Source of the DNA: CAZNLL01 sp964573885 | GTDB taxonomy: Bacteria; Desulfobacterota; DSM-4660; Desulfatiglandales; Desulfatiglandaceae | Assembly: GCA_964573885.1 (NCBI GenBank) | Contig: CAZNLL010000029.1 | Span: 1 to 32,687 of the forward strand | Length of the DNA: 32,687 bases | Reading direction: 5' to 3' | In this document: piece after piece, positions 16,417 through 24,681 of the stretch | How the letters are laid out: the number at the start of each line of letters is the position of its first letter | How positions within the stretch are numbered: position 1 is the first letter of the stretch | Notes under the pieces: generated by a model | Told to the model about the DNA's origin: nothing | Database searches by the model: none | Seen by the model: the letters and a program-made list of their open reading frames with translations, nothing else | Translations under genes and position numbers: made by a program

Positions 16417-19400
16417 GTGTCCGATGAAACGAAGAAGGGCCGTGGTCCCATCGCCTGGATGGTTCATAACCGGGTGACGCCGAACATCCTCATGCTCGTG
16501 CTGCTCATCGGCGGGCTGGTGGTGGCCTCTCGTATCAAGCAGGAGGTTTTCCCCGAGTTCGAACTGGATACGGTAACCGTCCATGTGCCCTATCCAGGGG
16601 CAAGCCCTGAGGAGGTTGAACAGGGGATTATCCTTGCCATTGAGGAGGCCGTGAGGGGTCTGGTAGGGGTGAAAGAAGTCATGTCTGTGGCATCCGAGGG
16701 CTCGGGCACGGTCGTTGTGGAACTGCTGGAGGGGGCTGATCGACCCAAGGCCTACCAGGATATCCAGCAGGCCGTGGATCGGATCGATACCTTCCCCGAC
16801 AATGCAGAAGACCCGGAGACCACCCTGGACGTCCACAAGCGTGATGTCCTGGAAGTTCATCTTTATGGCAATGTAAGCGAGACAGTGCTCCGGGAAACGG
16901 TGGAGCATGTGCGTGATCGCCTGTTACAGCGAGAGGAGGTGACGCAGATTGAACTGGAGGGGGCCCGTGATTATGAAATCGTGGTCGAGGTCCCCCAGGA
17001 GGCCCTGCGCCGATATGGACGGACCATTGATGATGTGGCCACCAAGCTGAGGCAAACCGCGGTGGAAATCCCCGGGGGCAAGCTTGAAACGGTGGGCGGT
17101 GAAATCCTGATCCGCTTTACCGACCGCCTCGATTGGGCGAGGGAATTCGGACAAATCGCCATTGTCTCTGATTCCGCCGGGGCCCTGGTTCGCCTGGAAG
17201 ACATTGCCAGGGTCAGGGAGGGCTTTGAAGACACAAACAACGAGGCCACCTTCAGCGGCATGCGGGATATAGGCATCGAAATCTTTCGCATTGGGGATGA
17301 GACGCCCATCGGGGTATCCGACGCCGTTCACAAGGCCATGGCGGAAATCGGCCCCGAGATACCACCGGGCATTAATTGGGTCATTCACAGTGACCGCTCA
17401 GATATTTACCGCCAACGTCTCGAACTGTTGCTGAAGAATGCCTTTATGGGACTGGTCCTCGTGCTTTTTTTACTGGGGCTGTTCCTGGAGTTCAAGCTCG
17501 CCTTCTGGGTCACCATGGGCATCCCCACGTCTTTTCTGGGAGGGCTCCTGTTCCTTCCCTTATGGGACGTGTCCATCAATATGATCTCCATGTTCGCCTT
17601 CATTATTGCACTGGGTATCGTGGTCGACGATGCCATTGTGGCCGGTGAAAACATTTACGAATTCCGGCAACAGGGCATGGGGTTGATGCAGGCCGCCATC
17701 AAGGGAGCCCAGGATGTGACCATGCCCATTACCTTTTCCATCCTCTCCAACATCATCGCCTTTGTTCCTCTCTACTTTGTGCCGGGCATCATCGGCAAGA
17801 TATGGAAGGTGATTCCCCTGGTGGTGTGCACGGTGTTCTTGATCTCTCTGGTGGAAGCGGTGTGGATTCTTCCCTCCCACCTCGCTCACACGGCGAGTGG
17901 AGGCAAGATACGCCTTACCCGTGCCCTGCATCGCTGGCAACAGGCCTTCAGCTTGGGGCTTCGCCGGTTTATCAAGACCGTATTCGGTCCTTTCCTTGAT
18001 TTGTGTCTGCGCTTTCGCCCTCTCACACTCTCCATCGGAGTGGCCGTCTTGATGCTGACCGTGGGATATATCGCGTCGGGCCGGATCGGATTCATCCTCA
18101 TGCCCAAGGTCGAATCTGACCGGGCCATTGTGACCGTCACCTTGCCCTACGGCAGCCCTATCGAGCGGGGCCGGCAGGTACAAGCCAGGCTTATTGCGGC
18201 GGCGGATGAGATTATTAGAAAAGAAGGGGGCGATCTCCTTTCCGAGGGGGTGGCCAGCCGCATCAACGAAAATGTGGTACGGGTGGACGTTTATCTCACT
18301 GAACCGGGTATTCGCCCGTTATCCACCACCGAATTCACCCGTCGGTGGCGCAAACAGGTGGGGACCCTGCCCGGGACCGAATCCGTGGTCTTTGAATCGG
18401 ACCGGGGCGGCCCCGGCAGGGGGCCGACCCTGGCAATAGAGTTGAGCCACCGCAATATCGATACCCTGGACCGGGCCGGCCAGGCCCTTGCGGAGCGGCT
18501 TGAGGAATTTGCGGTGACCAAGGATATTGACGACGGCTACACCCCTGGCAAAGAGCAGCTCAATTTCAGGATCACTCCGGCCGGTGAGAGCCTTGGTTTA
18601 ACGGCACGGGAAGTGGCCAACCAGGTGCGCTATGCCTTCCAGGGATACGAAGCCATCAAGCAGCAGCGGGGTCGCAATGAGGTCACCGTGCGGGTGCGCC
18701 GCCCGGAAAGGGAGCGTATCAACGAACACGATGTGGAACGGATGATGATTCGGACCCCCAAGGGCAAAGAGGTCCCCCTTTTGGAGGTGGCCTCAGTGGA
18801 GCGGGGCCGGGCTTATACCTCCATTAATCGACGCGAGGGACGGCGTACAGTCACTGTCACGGCCAATGTGGAACCCATAGGGGAAACCAGCCGGGTGAAG
18901 GCCGTCCTCAACAAGGAGATATTGCCGGAACTGGCCCGCGACTTTCCCGGCCTCACTTACCGGTACGAAGGACGGCAGGCGGACCTGGCGGAATCCTTTG
19001 ACGCTCTCTTAAAAGGCTTTGGTGTGGCCCTCCTGTGCATTTATGTGCTCCTGGCGATACCCTTTCGCAGTTATGTCCAACCTCTGGTGGTCATGCTGGC
19101 GATTCCTTTCGGCATCGTAGGCGCCACCCTGGGACATGTCTTGATGGGGTACAGCCTCTCTATTATGAGCTGCATGGGCATTGTGGCCCTGGCCGGCGTG
19201 GTGGTGAACGACTCCCTCATCCTGATCAATTACACCAACAGGCTGGTTCGAGAAAAGGGTGTCGCCCGTCACGAGGCGATTCACCAGGCGGCGATCCGGC
19301 GCTTCCGGCCGATCCTGCTGACGACCTTGACCACCTTCGGCGGCCTGGCGCCCATGATTTTCGAGACATCACGGCAGGCCAGGTTCATGATTCCCATGGC

Positions 19401-19563
19401 GATCAGCCTCGGCTATGGTATCCTGTTCGCCACGGCCATAACCCTGGTGATCATCCCGTGTTTATACATGTTCCTGGCGGATTTGAAGGGACTGGCTCGG
19501 GCACTGGTGGCCAAGACCGGAAGGGAACAGCCGACCCCCGGAACAGGGAGGGTTCACGGGTAA
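16417..19563 (+). CDS. RND-family efflux pump inner-membrane permease
   Basis: The 1048-residue proton-driven pump has the AcrB layout: TM1 near residues 16-36, porter domain with PGASPEEVEQGI near 48-59, TM2-6 from about 345, a second porter domain, and TM8-12 from about 865. The proton-relay aspartates of TM4 are D404 and D405 in GIVVDDAIVAGENIYEF. In TM10 the motif is GVVVNDSLILINY: the lysine of AcrB (K940) is replaced by N931 followed by D932. Length is normal. The GTG start is preceded by AGAGGAAAGG. The substrates (drugs, solvents, lipids) cannot be told. It is the last gene of the three-gene unit. Confidence 0.9.
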   Translation: MSDETKKGRGPIAWMVHNRVTPNILMLVLLIGGLVVASRIKQEVFPEFELDTVTVHVPYPGASPEEVEQGIILAIEEAVRGLVGVKEVMSVASEGSGTVVVELLEGADRPKAYQDIQQAVDRIDTFPDNAEDPETTLDVHKRDVLEVHLYGNVSETVLRETVEHVRDRLLQREEVTQIELEGARDYEIVVEVPQEALRRYGRTIDDVATKLRQTAVEIPGGKLETVGGEILIRFTDRLDWAREFGQIAIVSDSAGALVRLEDIARVREGFEDTNNEATFSGMRDIGIEIFRIGDETPIGVSDAVHKAMAEIGPEIPPGINWVIHSDRSDIYRQRLELLLKNAFMGLVLVLFLLGLFLEFKLAFWVTMGIPTSFLGGLLFLPLWDVSINMISMFAFIIALGIVVDDAIVAGENIYEFRQQGMGLMQAAIKGAQDVTMPITFSILSNIIAFVPLYFVPGIIGKIWKVIPLVVCTVFLISLVEAVWILPSHLAHTASGGKIRLTRALHRWQQAFSLGLRRFIKTVFGPFLDLCLRFRPLTLSIGVAVLMLTVGYIASGRIGFILMPKVESDRAIVTVTLPYGSPIERGRQVQARLIAAADEIIRKEGGDLLSEGVASRINENVVRVDVYLTEPGIRPLSTTEFTRRWRKQVGTLPGTESVVFESDRGGPGRGPTLAIELSHRNIDTLDRAGQALAERLEEFAVTKDIDDGYTPGKEQLNFRITPAGESLGLTAREVANQVRYAFQGYEAIKQQRGRNEVTVRVRRPERERINEHDVERMMIRTPKGKEVPLLEVASVERGRAYTSINRREGRRTVTVTANVEPIGETSRVKAVLNKEILPELARDFPGLTYRYEGRQADLAESFDALLKGFGVALLCIYVLLAIPFRSYVQPLVVMLAIPFGIVGATLGHVLMGYSLSIMSCMGIVALAGVVVNDSLILINYTNRLVREKGVARHEAIHQAAIRRFRPILLTTLTTFGGLAPMIFETSRQARFMIPMAISLGYGILFATAITLVIIPCLYMFLADLKGLARALVAKTGREQPTPGTGRVHG

Positions 19564-19576
19564 ATCAATAAAACGC

Positions 19577-20923
19577 TCATGACTCCAAGGCCTTCTTCAG
19601 GATCTCCAGGGCCGTATCGGCGATTTGCCGGGTGTGCTCCCTGGTCAAAAGCGGGTCCATTCCCACGAAGTTCCAGGTGGACCGGCGTTTGATGGTGGCG
19701 GCAAAGGAGCCCAGGCGGCTGAGGAATGACAGTGACGCGGCAAAGCCCAGGTCTTGGATGATAAAAGGACCCTGAACCCCCTCGATATCGACCTTTCCAA
19801 TGTTACTGAAGACCAAGCCGCCGAAGGACCACCATGACCCTACCCGCGACGATGCCCACCGACCCAGAGGACCCAGCCCGAGGATTCCGGTGATTCGGGA
19901 GAGGTCCAGATGCTGGACCACGTAAACGAAGGGCTCCCCCCGCTCCACCGAATACCATACGCCATCCCGCACCGCCTTTGCCAAAGGCCAGAACAGGGTC
20001 CGGGGTCCGGCCATATTCACGGAGGCCGCTATGGTGACAAAGAATCCCACATCTTCTCCCACAGGCGGGTGGAGGCGTTTTCGCAGGTTGACTGGAGAGC
20101 CCACAAAGTAGGGACGCTCCTTGGATTCTTGCCGGTCCTGGGCTATGGCCAGGATCTGTGCGGCCAGCATCGCACCGTGGAGGGTGGTGCCTGCTTTACG
20201 GGCCCGTTCATGGAGGCGATCCACCATGTCTGGATCCAGTTGATGGGCCACGATTCGGGCCTGTCGGGCCTTGGGGCGGGCCTTTTCATCCAGGCGGGGG
20301 AGCGTGGGCCTGCCGTAGCGCAATGCAGCGGCGTACATACGGCCCCCGAATTTCAGGCTGCGCCAACGCCCGCTCTTGCCCACGGCCCAGTCCGGAAAAT
20401 AGGCGTTCATCTCTTGTTTGGGCTTCAAGGGGGGCAACTCGCAGGCTTTACCCGCGGAGGCGAGGGCCGCGGCCTGGAACAGGTCCCGCATAAGGAAAGA
20501 CCCACTCATGGCATCGCCGATGGAATGGTGAAAGGCCAGGAGGACCGTGGCCTCATCGCCGGCGTGGCGTACGAGGGTGCAGCGGGCCAGAGGCCCTTTG
20601 TCCACGGGAAATGCTTGGTGAAGCTCGTTTTCGGCGGCGTCCACCCACCCCTTTAGGGGGGCGTTTACCACGCGAAGGGGAATAGGGGGCACCTCGGAGG
20701 TCCTGAACAAAAGGGTATTCCACCCCTCCCTCTGAATGCGCACCCGGAGCAAAGGATGACGCCGTTGGACCGCCGAAAGGCTTTGCTGAAGGAGGTCCTC
20801 AGTGATGGCCCCGGTGACCCCGGCGTGTACCACAAAATTGCTGCTGCAACGCTGGTCTGCGATCCAGAAGATCTTCTCTGAGGGACTAAGCGGCCGCTCC
20901 ACGGGGACGCTTTGCTTTGCCAT
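19577..20923 (-). CDS. Condensation-domain / WS-DGAT-like acyltransferase family protein
   Basis: The 448-residue protein resembles the CoA-dependent acyltransferase superfamily of nonribosomal peptide condensation domains, PapA and wax-ester synthases. The catalytic motif HHxxxD is present as H132 H133 S I G D137, with alanine where glycine usually follows. The N-terminal RPLSPSEKIFWIADQ and the later YFVGSPVNLRKRLHPPVGEDVGFF also fit. The frame stays open to 20968, but the ATG at 20923 is preferred because AAGAGGAGG lies just upstream. It stands alone, convergent to the RND pump with 13 bp between stops. It may make an acylated product exported by that pump, which is a guess from position only. 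Confidence 0.65.
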   Translation of the reverse strand: MAKQSVPVERPLSPSEKIFWIADQRCSSNFVVHAGVTGAITEDLLQQSLSAVQRRHPLLRVRIQREGWNTLLFRTSEVPPIPLRVVNAPLKGWVDAAENELHQAFPVDKGPLARCTLVRHAGDEATVLLAFHHSIGDAMSGSFLMRDLFQAAALASAGKACELPPLKPKQEMNAYFPDWAVGKSGRWRSLKFGGRMYAAALRYGRPTLPRLDEKARPKARQARIVAHQLDPDMVDRLHERARKAGTTLHGAMLAAQILAIAQDRQESKERPYFVGSPVNLRKRLHPPVGEDVGFFVTIAASVNMAGPRTLFWPLAKAVRDGVWYSVERGEPFVYVVQHLDLSRITGILGLGPLGRWASSRVGSWWSFGGLVFSNIGKVDIEGVQGPFIIQDLGFAASLSFLSRLGSFAATIKRRSTWNFVGMDPLLTREHTRQIADTALEILKKALES

Positions 20924-21099
20924 GACGGCGCCTCCTCTTGGGCGTGCTCCTGGACCGCGTCGCACCAACAGGTCGGGGGCCTGTATTTGAGATTTTCCGG
21001 CTGGGTAAAGATTTGATAAAATTAATTCTTTATGGATAAAATATAGGAAGAATGCCCTTTGTAAGTCAAGGGAAAAGGCCTCTTAAGGGCACAAGCCTC

Positions 21100-21129
21100 T
21101 TGACGGTCAGGCCCCCTATTAGGTATACC
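21100..21129 (+). promoter_or_regulatory. Promoter candidate for the acyl-CoA dehydrogenase unit
   Basis: TTGACG (21100-21105), an 18-bp spacer and TATACC (21124-21129) form a sigma70-like pair. The -10 is embedded in the perfect palindrome AGGTATACCT (21121-21130), a plausible operator. An alternative pair, TTGATA 21013-21018 with TAAAAT 21037-21042, lies upstream in AT-rich DNA. Confidence 0.4.
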
Positions 21130-21143
21130 TCGTCATATCCAAA

Positions 21144-21162
21144 CAAGCGCCACAAGCGCTTG
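21144..21162. promoter_or_regulatory. Inverted repeat downstream of the promoter candidate
   Basis: CAAGCGC (21144-21150) and GCGCTTG (21156-21162) are perfect inverted copies around a 5-bp centre, about 15 bp after the -10 box. It could be a second operator or a 5'-UTR hairpin. The rest of 21163-21450 holds only a small dyad, CCCGC/GCGGG at 21407-21422. Confidence 0.4.
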
Positions 21163-21467
21163 ACCACGGAAGAAATGTCCATACCCGGCGTTGGCCACTC
21201 CTATTGATGATCACCGTGGTTTCAAGCCGAGTTCTCTATGGCTCAGCCTTCAGGATTTCTGATGTCCCCTGGGGCGGAAGATTGTATACGTGAATCTCTG
21301 GTCCGGATATGTCCATCCCATATATGGGGGCGTTTTTTTCGACTCGGTCCTTTCTCGCAAGGCTCAATCCTTTGTTTTTAAAAAAAACGGGATCGGCCCA
21401 TTTTCTCCCGCTTTCATGCGGGCACAACAGGGACATGTAAGGGTATTGGGGAAGGAGGATGTTTTCT

Positions 21468-22676
21468 ATGAAAAGGTACGGGGATTTTATTGCCGAAGAG
21501 GCTGACCTGCGCCTCTTGGAGACCATCAGAAAGTATGTTGAAAAAGAGGTCATGCCTGTGCGGCTTGAGCTTGACAAGGATTACAAGGTATTTGAACAGG
21601 TCTATTCAGGGCTGGTCAAGTTGGGGGTTCAGAAGCGCGGTTTTTCACCGAGGTACGGCGGCCTTGGTATCCGTAACGCCGCCACGGTCTGTGCCATGAC
21701 AGAAGAGATGTCCCGCGGAGACAGCGGCCTTTCCCTGCATGCCTTGATCATCCCTTGGTGTATGGCCGCGGCTATGGGCGCCCGTAATACGGTGGTCATG
21801 GACAAGTTTATCCCCATGTTCTGCGAGGATATCCCCTGCTGCGGGTGTCTGGCCATTACCGAGCCTGCAGGGGGGTGCAACATAGAGGACGGGGCCGAGC
21901 ACGGTATGACCATCCGGACCAGGGCCACCCTTGAAGGGGATGAATGGGTCATTAACGGGGAGAAGATGTGGCCAAGCGGGGCCAGCGTGGCAGATCTCTA
22001 CTGTGTGATCTGCACCACGGACCCGCAACAAAAGGAGGAAGGGCTGGCACTCATTTATGTGCCCAAGGATACGCCCGGTCTTTCCTTCGGCAAACCGGAA
22101 GACAAAATGGGCATGAGGGTGACGGATGTCAATGCCGCCATCTATTTCGATGATGTCCGGGTCCCAAAGGAGTATCGGGCCGGGGGGCCGGGTGTGGACT
22201 GGCAGCTTTTCAGAAACAACGTGGCCTGGGGCCGTCTCACCAGCGCTCCCATGACCTTGGGAAACGCCCAGGCCGTACTCGAGATCGTCATTGATTACAC
22301 GGCCAACCGTTTTTACGGCGGTAAAGCCGTGCGAAACCATTCCTTGCAAGCGGCCATGATTGCGGACATGGCTATCGGCATTGAGGCGTCCCGCCATTTT
22401 TACCTCTCGGTAGCCGCCATGTTCAACAACCGCAAGAAATACGGAATGCCGGGGGACGACTATCTCATCGCCCGGTCCAGTGCCGTCAAGGTGCATGCCT
22501 GCGATGTGACCGAGACGGTCTGTAACCGGGCCATGGAACTCATGGGCTCGTACGGTTTTGTGCGGGACTATCATGTGGAAAAATACCTGAGGGACAGCAA
22601 GATCATCCAGATCTGGTTGGGGGGAGGACAACTTGCCCGCCTGGATGTGGCGCAGGGCTATTACCCCTATGTATGA
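21468..22676 (+). CDS. Acyl-CoA dehydrogenase family protein without the usual catalytic Glu
   Basis: The 402-residue flavoprotein would take two electrons from an acyl-CoA. It shows the family segments YGGLGIRNAATVCAMTEEMSR, LAITEPAGGCNIEDG (FAD contact), an extended middle domain, and MELMGSYGFVRDYHVEKYLRDSKI. After this, where standard enzymes have IYEGTNQ with the catalytic glutamate, it reads IWLGGGQ (Leu at about residue 384). The alternative isovaleryl-type position (before the Arg in NNVAWGRL) is glycine, so neither canonical base is seen. An aspartate-type base, as in cyclohexanecarboxyl-CoA-type dehydrogenases, remains possible. AGGAGG at 21453-21458 is adjacent to an ATG at 21459 but well spaced from the ATG at 21468, which I chose. 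The following genes suggest an iron-sulfur electron acceptor. Confidence 0.8.
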   Translation: MKRYGDFIAEEADLRLLETIRKYVEKEVMPVRLELDKDYKVFEQVYSGLVKLGVQKRGFSPRYGGLGIRNAATVCAMTEEMSRGDSGLSLHALIIPWCMAAAMGARNTVVMDKFIPMFCEDIPCCGCLAITEPAGGCNIEDGAEHGMTIRTRATLEGDEWVINGEKMWPSGASVADLYCVICTTDPQQKEEGLALIYVPKDTPGLSFGKPEDKMGMRVTDVNAAIYFDDVRVPKEYRAGGPGVDWQLFRNNVAWGRLTSAPMTLGNAQAVLEIVIDYTANRFYGGKAVRNHSLQAAMIADMAIGIEASRHFYLSVAAMFNNRKKYGMPGDDYLIARSSAVKVHACDVTETVCNRAMELMGSYGFVRDYHVEKYLRDSKIIQIWLGGGQLARLDVAQGYYPYV

Positions 22677-22738
22677 TAAAGAGCCTTTGAGGTCCAGGGT
22701 CCTGCGGGATTTCAGAGGGTCAAGACGGGGCGGTCCGG

Positions 22739-22945
22739 ATGAAGAAAGTGACAGTAAACTTTTTACGGCGGATGAAGACGGAGCGTTATTTGGACGAAAA
22801 GGGCAATGTGGTATTCACAGAACGCTTTTTGGCCCATTGCGGGGCTTGCTGTGGATATGGTTGCCGGCACTGCCCTTACAGCCCCAAGCACCAGGCCGGG
22901 AACAGGCGGTTGTCCAAGAAGGTGAAAGAACACTTATATCCATAG
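22739..22945 (+). CDS. Small cysteine-rich protein, DUF5522-like
   Basis: The 68-residue protein ends its conserved part in VFTERFLAHCGACCGYGCRHCPY, a pattern I associate with the DUF5522 family (cysteine cluster CxxCCGxGCRHCPY, probably a metal or iron-sulfur site). Function is unknown. It lies 62 bp after the acyl-CoA dehydrogenase and 12 bp before the HdrD-like gene, so it is probably part of the same transcript. The Shine-Dalgarno is weak. The small size makes it easy to miss. Confidence 0.65.
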   Translation: MKKVTVNFLRRMKTERYLDEKGNVVFTERFLAHCGACCGYGCRHCPYSPKHQAGNRRLSKKVKEHLYP

Positions 22946-22957
22946 AGGGAGGCAAAA

Positions 22958-23983
22958 ATGTGGGATCCATCCAAGTGTGATCTGTGCGGTGATTGTCTGG
23001 TGAAGTGCCGTTATGTGGACTATGACAAGGACAGGGCCGTGGCTGAGATAAAGCGGCTTATGGAGGGCAAAGAGGCGGATATCCTTGATCAGTGCATCAC
23101 CTGTATTGCCTGCAATGACTACTGCCCCACAGGGGCCGATCCCGCCAATCTCATCTTCAAGATGCAGGAGAAGACAGGGACTTCACCCATTGTCGCTGTT
23201 GGAAAACCGATGCTTGATGCCATGGCCAAGGGGCTGGAGGCCGGGGGAGAAACCGCCGACCTGATCCAGGGAGATCCTGATAAGCCCGTTTTGTCGTTGG
23301 ATTCCTTTGAGTTCAGGCAGTTTCCCGAGGGCACCTTGGAGAGCTCCTTGTTTAGGGGTATGACCGTGGTGAGGGGAGGTGGGTACATGTCCCTGGTCGG
23401 GTGTGTGCATATGGGCGGGGAGAGTTTTGCCGGGAAATACGGTCGCCAGGTCATTGAGAGTCTGGCCGCCCTGGGCAAAGAGATCGTCTACATGCACAAC
23501 GAAGGCTTTGTGCTGGCCCATATCAAGGCCAAGGAGTTAGGCATCCCGGTACCCTTCAGATACATGCACCTCTTTGAGTACCTGCGCAACTATCTAAGGG
23601 ACCACCAGGGGGATATCACCAAGCTGGGCAAGAAGGTGGCCTACCAGCCCAACTGCGCCACCCGCTGGCTGCCGGATCAGGATGGCCTGCTGGAAGAGGT
23701 GCTGGAACTCATCGGGGTTGAGAGACCCCCCAGGGAGTATGAAGGGGTAAACGCGGTTTGCTGCACCGCCCCGATCATCAGAGCCAACAAAGAGCTGGCC
23801 ATCGATATTCAGGAGAAAAACATCCGGGATGCCCTTGGATGCGGAGCCGATGCCCTTATAACCATCTGTCCCATATGTGACGCCGTGCTGCGGAGACCGA
23901 CATCACAGTTGGGACTTCCCAAGATCTTCATTACCGACCTGTGTCGCATGGCCTTGGGTGAAATACCCTGGCCCCAAAGCTGA
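22958..23983 (+). CDS. HdrD-like iron-sulfur oxidoreductase (4Fe-4S + CCG-type)
   Basis: The 341-residue protein begins with two ferredoxin-type [4Fe-4S] motifs: C7, C10, C13, C17 (CDLCGDCLVKC) and C46, C49, C52, C56 (CITCIACNDYCP). A C-terminal cysteine-rich domain follows, with YQPNCATRW, NAVCCTAP and TICPICD, resembling the CCG domain of heterodisulfide reductase subunits B/D and of GlpC/LutA proteins, although the second half reads CCTAP instead of CCG. Such proteins pass electrons between flavoproteins and quinone or thiol carriers. Its position after an acyl-CoA dehydrogenase suggests it takes those electrons. GGGAGG precedes the ATG. No transmembrane segment is evident. Confidence 0.8.
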   Translation: MWDPSKCDLCGDCLVKCRYVDYDKDRAVAEIKRLMEGKEADILDQCITCIACNDYCPTGADPANLIFKMQEKTGTSPIVAVGKPMLDAMAKGLEAGGETADLIQGDPDKPVLSLDSFEFRQFPEGTLESSLFRGMTVVRGGGYMSLVGCVHMGGESFAGKYGRQVIESLAALGKEIVYMHNEGFVLAHIKAKELGIPVPFRYMHLFEYLRNYLRDHQGDITKLGKKVAYQPNCATRWLPDQDGLLEEVLELIGVERPPREYEGVNAVCCTAPIIRANKELAIDIQEKNIRDALGCGADALITICPICDAVLRRPTSQLGLPKIFITDLCRMALGEIPWPQS

Positions 23984-24033
23984 GCCGGAAAAAGACAAGG
24001 TTGAACCAGGCCGGGCTCAGGGCCTCAAGCGTT

Positions 24034-24573
24034 CTATCGGTCCGGGCTTTCTCCTTGAGAGCTTTTTTGGGTCTGCTCTTCCATGTGGCGTCTTAAGTGT
24101 TCCCGGACCCGTTTAAGCCTCTCTTGGGGGGTATCGGGGCTCGCTTGGTCTGAGAGGTTCTCGTCATCGGTCTGTGGCGTGATCTGCCCCCCAGAACCCG
24201 CATCGCCAGGGGTATCACTCTCGCCTCCCGGCCGGGTGTCATTGGTTGTATCTTGGGTCGCTTCTCCTCCTGGCCGGTGATGTTTCCATTTATGAGGTCC
24301 TTTACGCCTCCCATCATCACCTCTTCTGGCATCACCGTCGGTCTGCACTTCATCGTCATCCGACTGATCCTCTCCAATGTTTTTGTCCCGCCCCTTTTTA
24401 TCCCTTTCAAGCCCGGGCGGGCGGTCTCCGGTCCAGCCCCTTTTTTCGCCTCGATCCCATCCAGGAGGGCGGTCACCGGGACCGTGCCCCTTGCCCTTTG
24501 CGAGGACGGTGGAACTGGAGGCCAGGAAAAGTATACCAGTCAATACCAGGCAGAACTGCCATAAATATCTCAT
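24034..24573 (-). CDS. Secreted hydrophilic low-complexity protein
   Basis: This 179-residue protein starts with a Sec signal (YLWQFCLVLTGILFLASSSTVLA, cleavage before KGKG). The mature part is almost entirely polar: two GDRPPG units 16 residues apart, runs of KG, RG, DD and Asp/Thr/Gly-rich sequence, and a short helical C-terminus (PQERLKRVREHLRRHMEEQ). No enzyme motif is visible. The ATG at 24573 is preferred over the upstream 24624 start because the signal peptide then begins at once. The low-complexity, charged composition suggests an intrinsically disordered periplasmic or cell-surface protein. Coding status is supported by the signal peptide, but function is unknown. Confidence 0.55.
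   Translation of the reverse strand: MRYLWQFCLVLTGILFLASSSTVLAKGKGHGPGDRPPGWDRGEKRGWTGDRPPGLERDKKGRDKNIGEDQSDDDEVQTDGDARRGDDGRRKGPHKWKHHRPGGEATQDTTNDTRPGGESDTPGDAGSGGQITPQTDDENLSDQASPDTPQERLKRVREHLRRHMEEQTQKSSQGESPDR
24046..24068 (+). terminator. Intrinsic terminator after the HdrD-like gene
   Basis: GCTTTC (24046-24051) pairs with GAGAGC (24057-24062) with one G-U pair and a 5-nt loop, followed by six T (24063-24068). It lies about 63 bp after the stop of the plus-strand gene and overlaps the 3' end of the converging minus-strand gene. Confidence 0.5.
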
Positions 24574-24681
24574 AATAAAACCGCCTTTCATAAAGCTGGA
24601 GAAAAATCGCTTATGTCTCATCATAACATCCTTTTATGTGAGCTACAACGGGGTTTCTGAAATGTCATTGGGCCGGTTTTT

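Noticed and set aside
21645..22631. 328-codon minus-strand frame opposite the acyl-CoA dehydrogenase
   Set aside because: It is an antisense shadow; the plus strand carries family motifs throughout.
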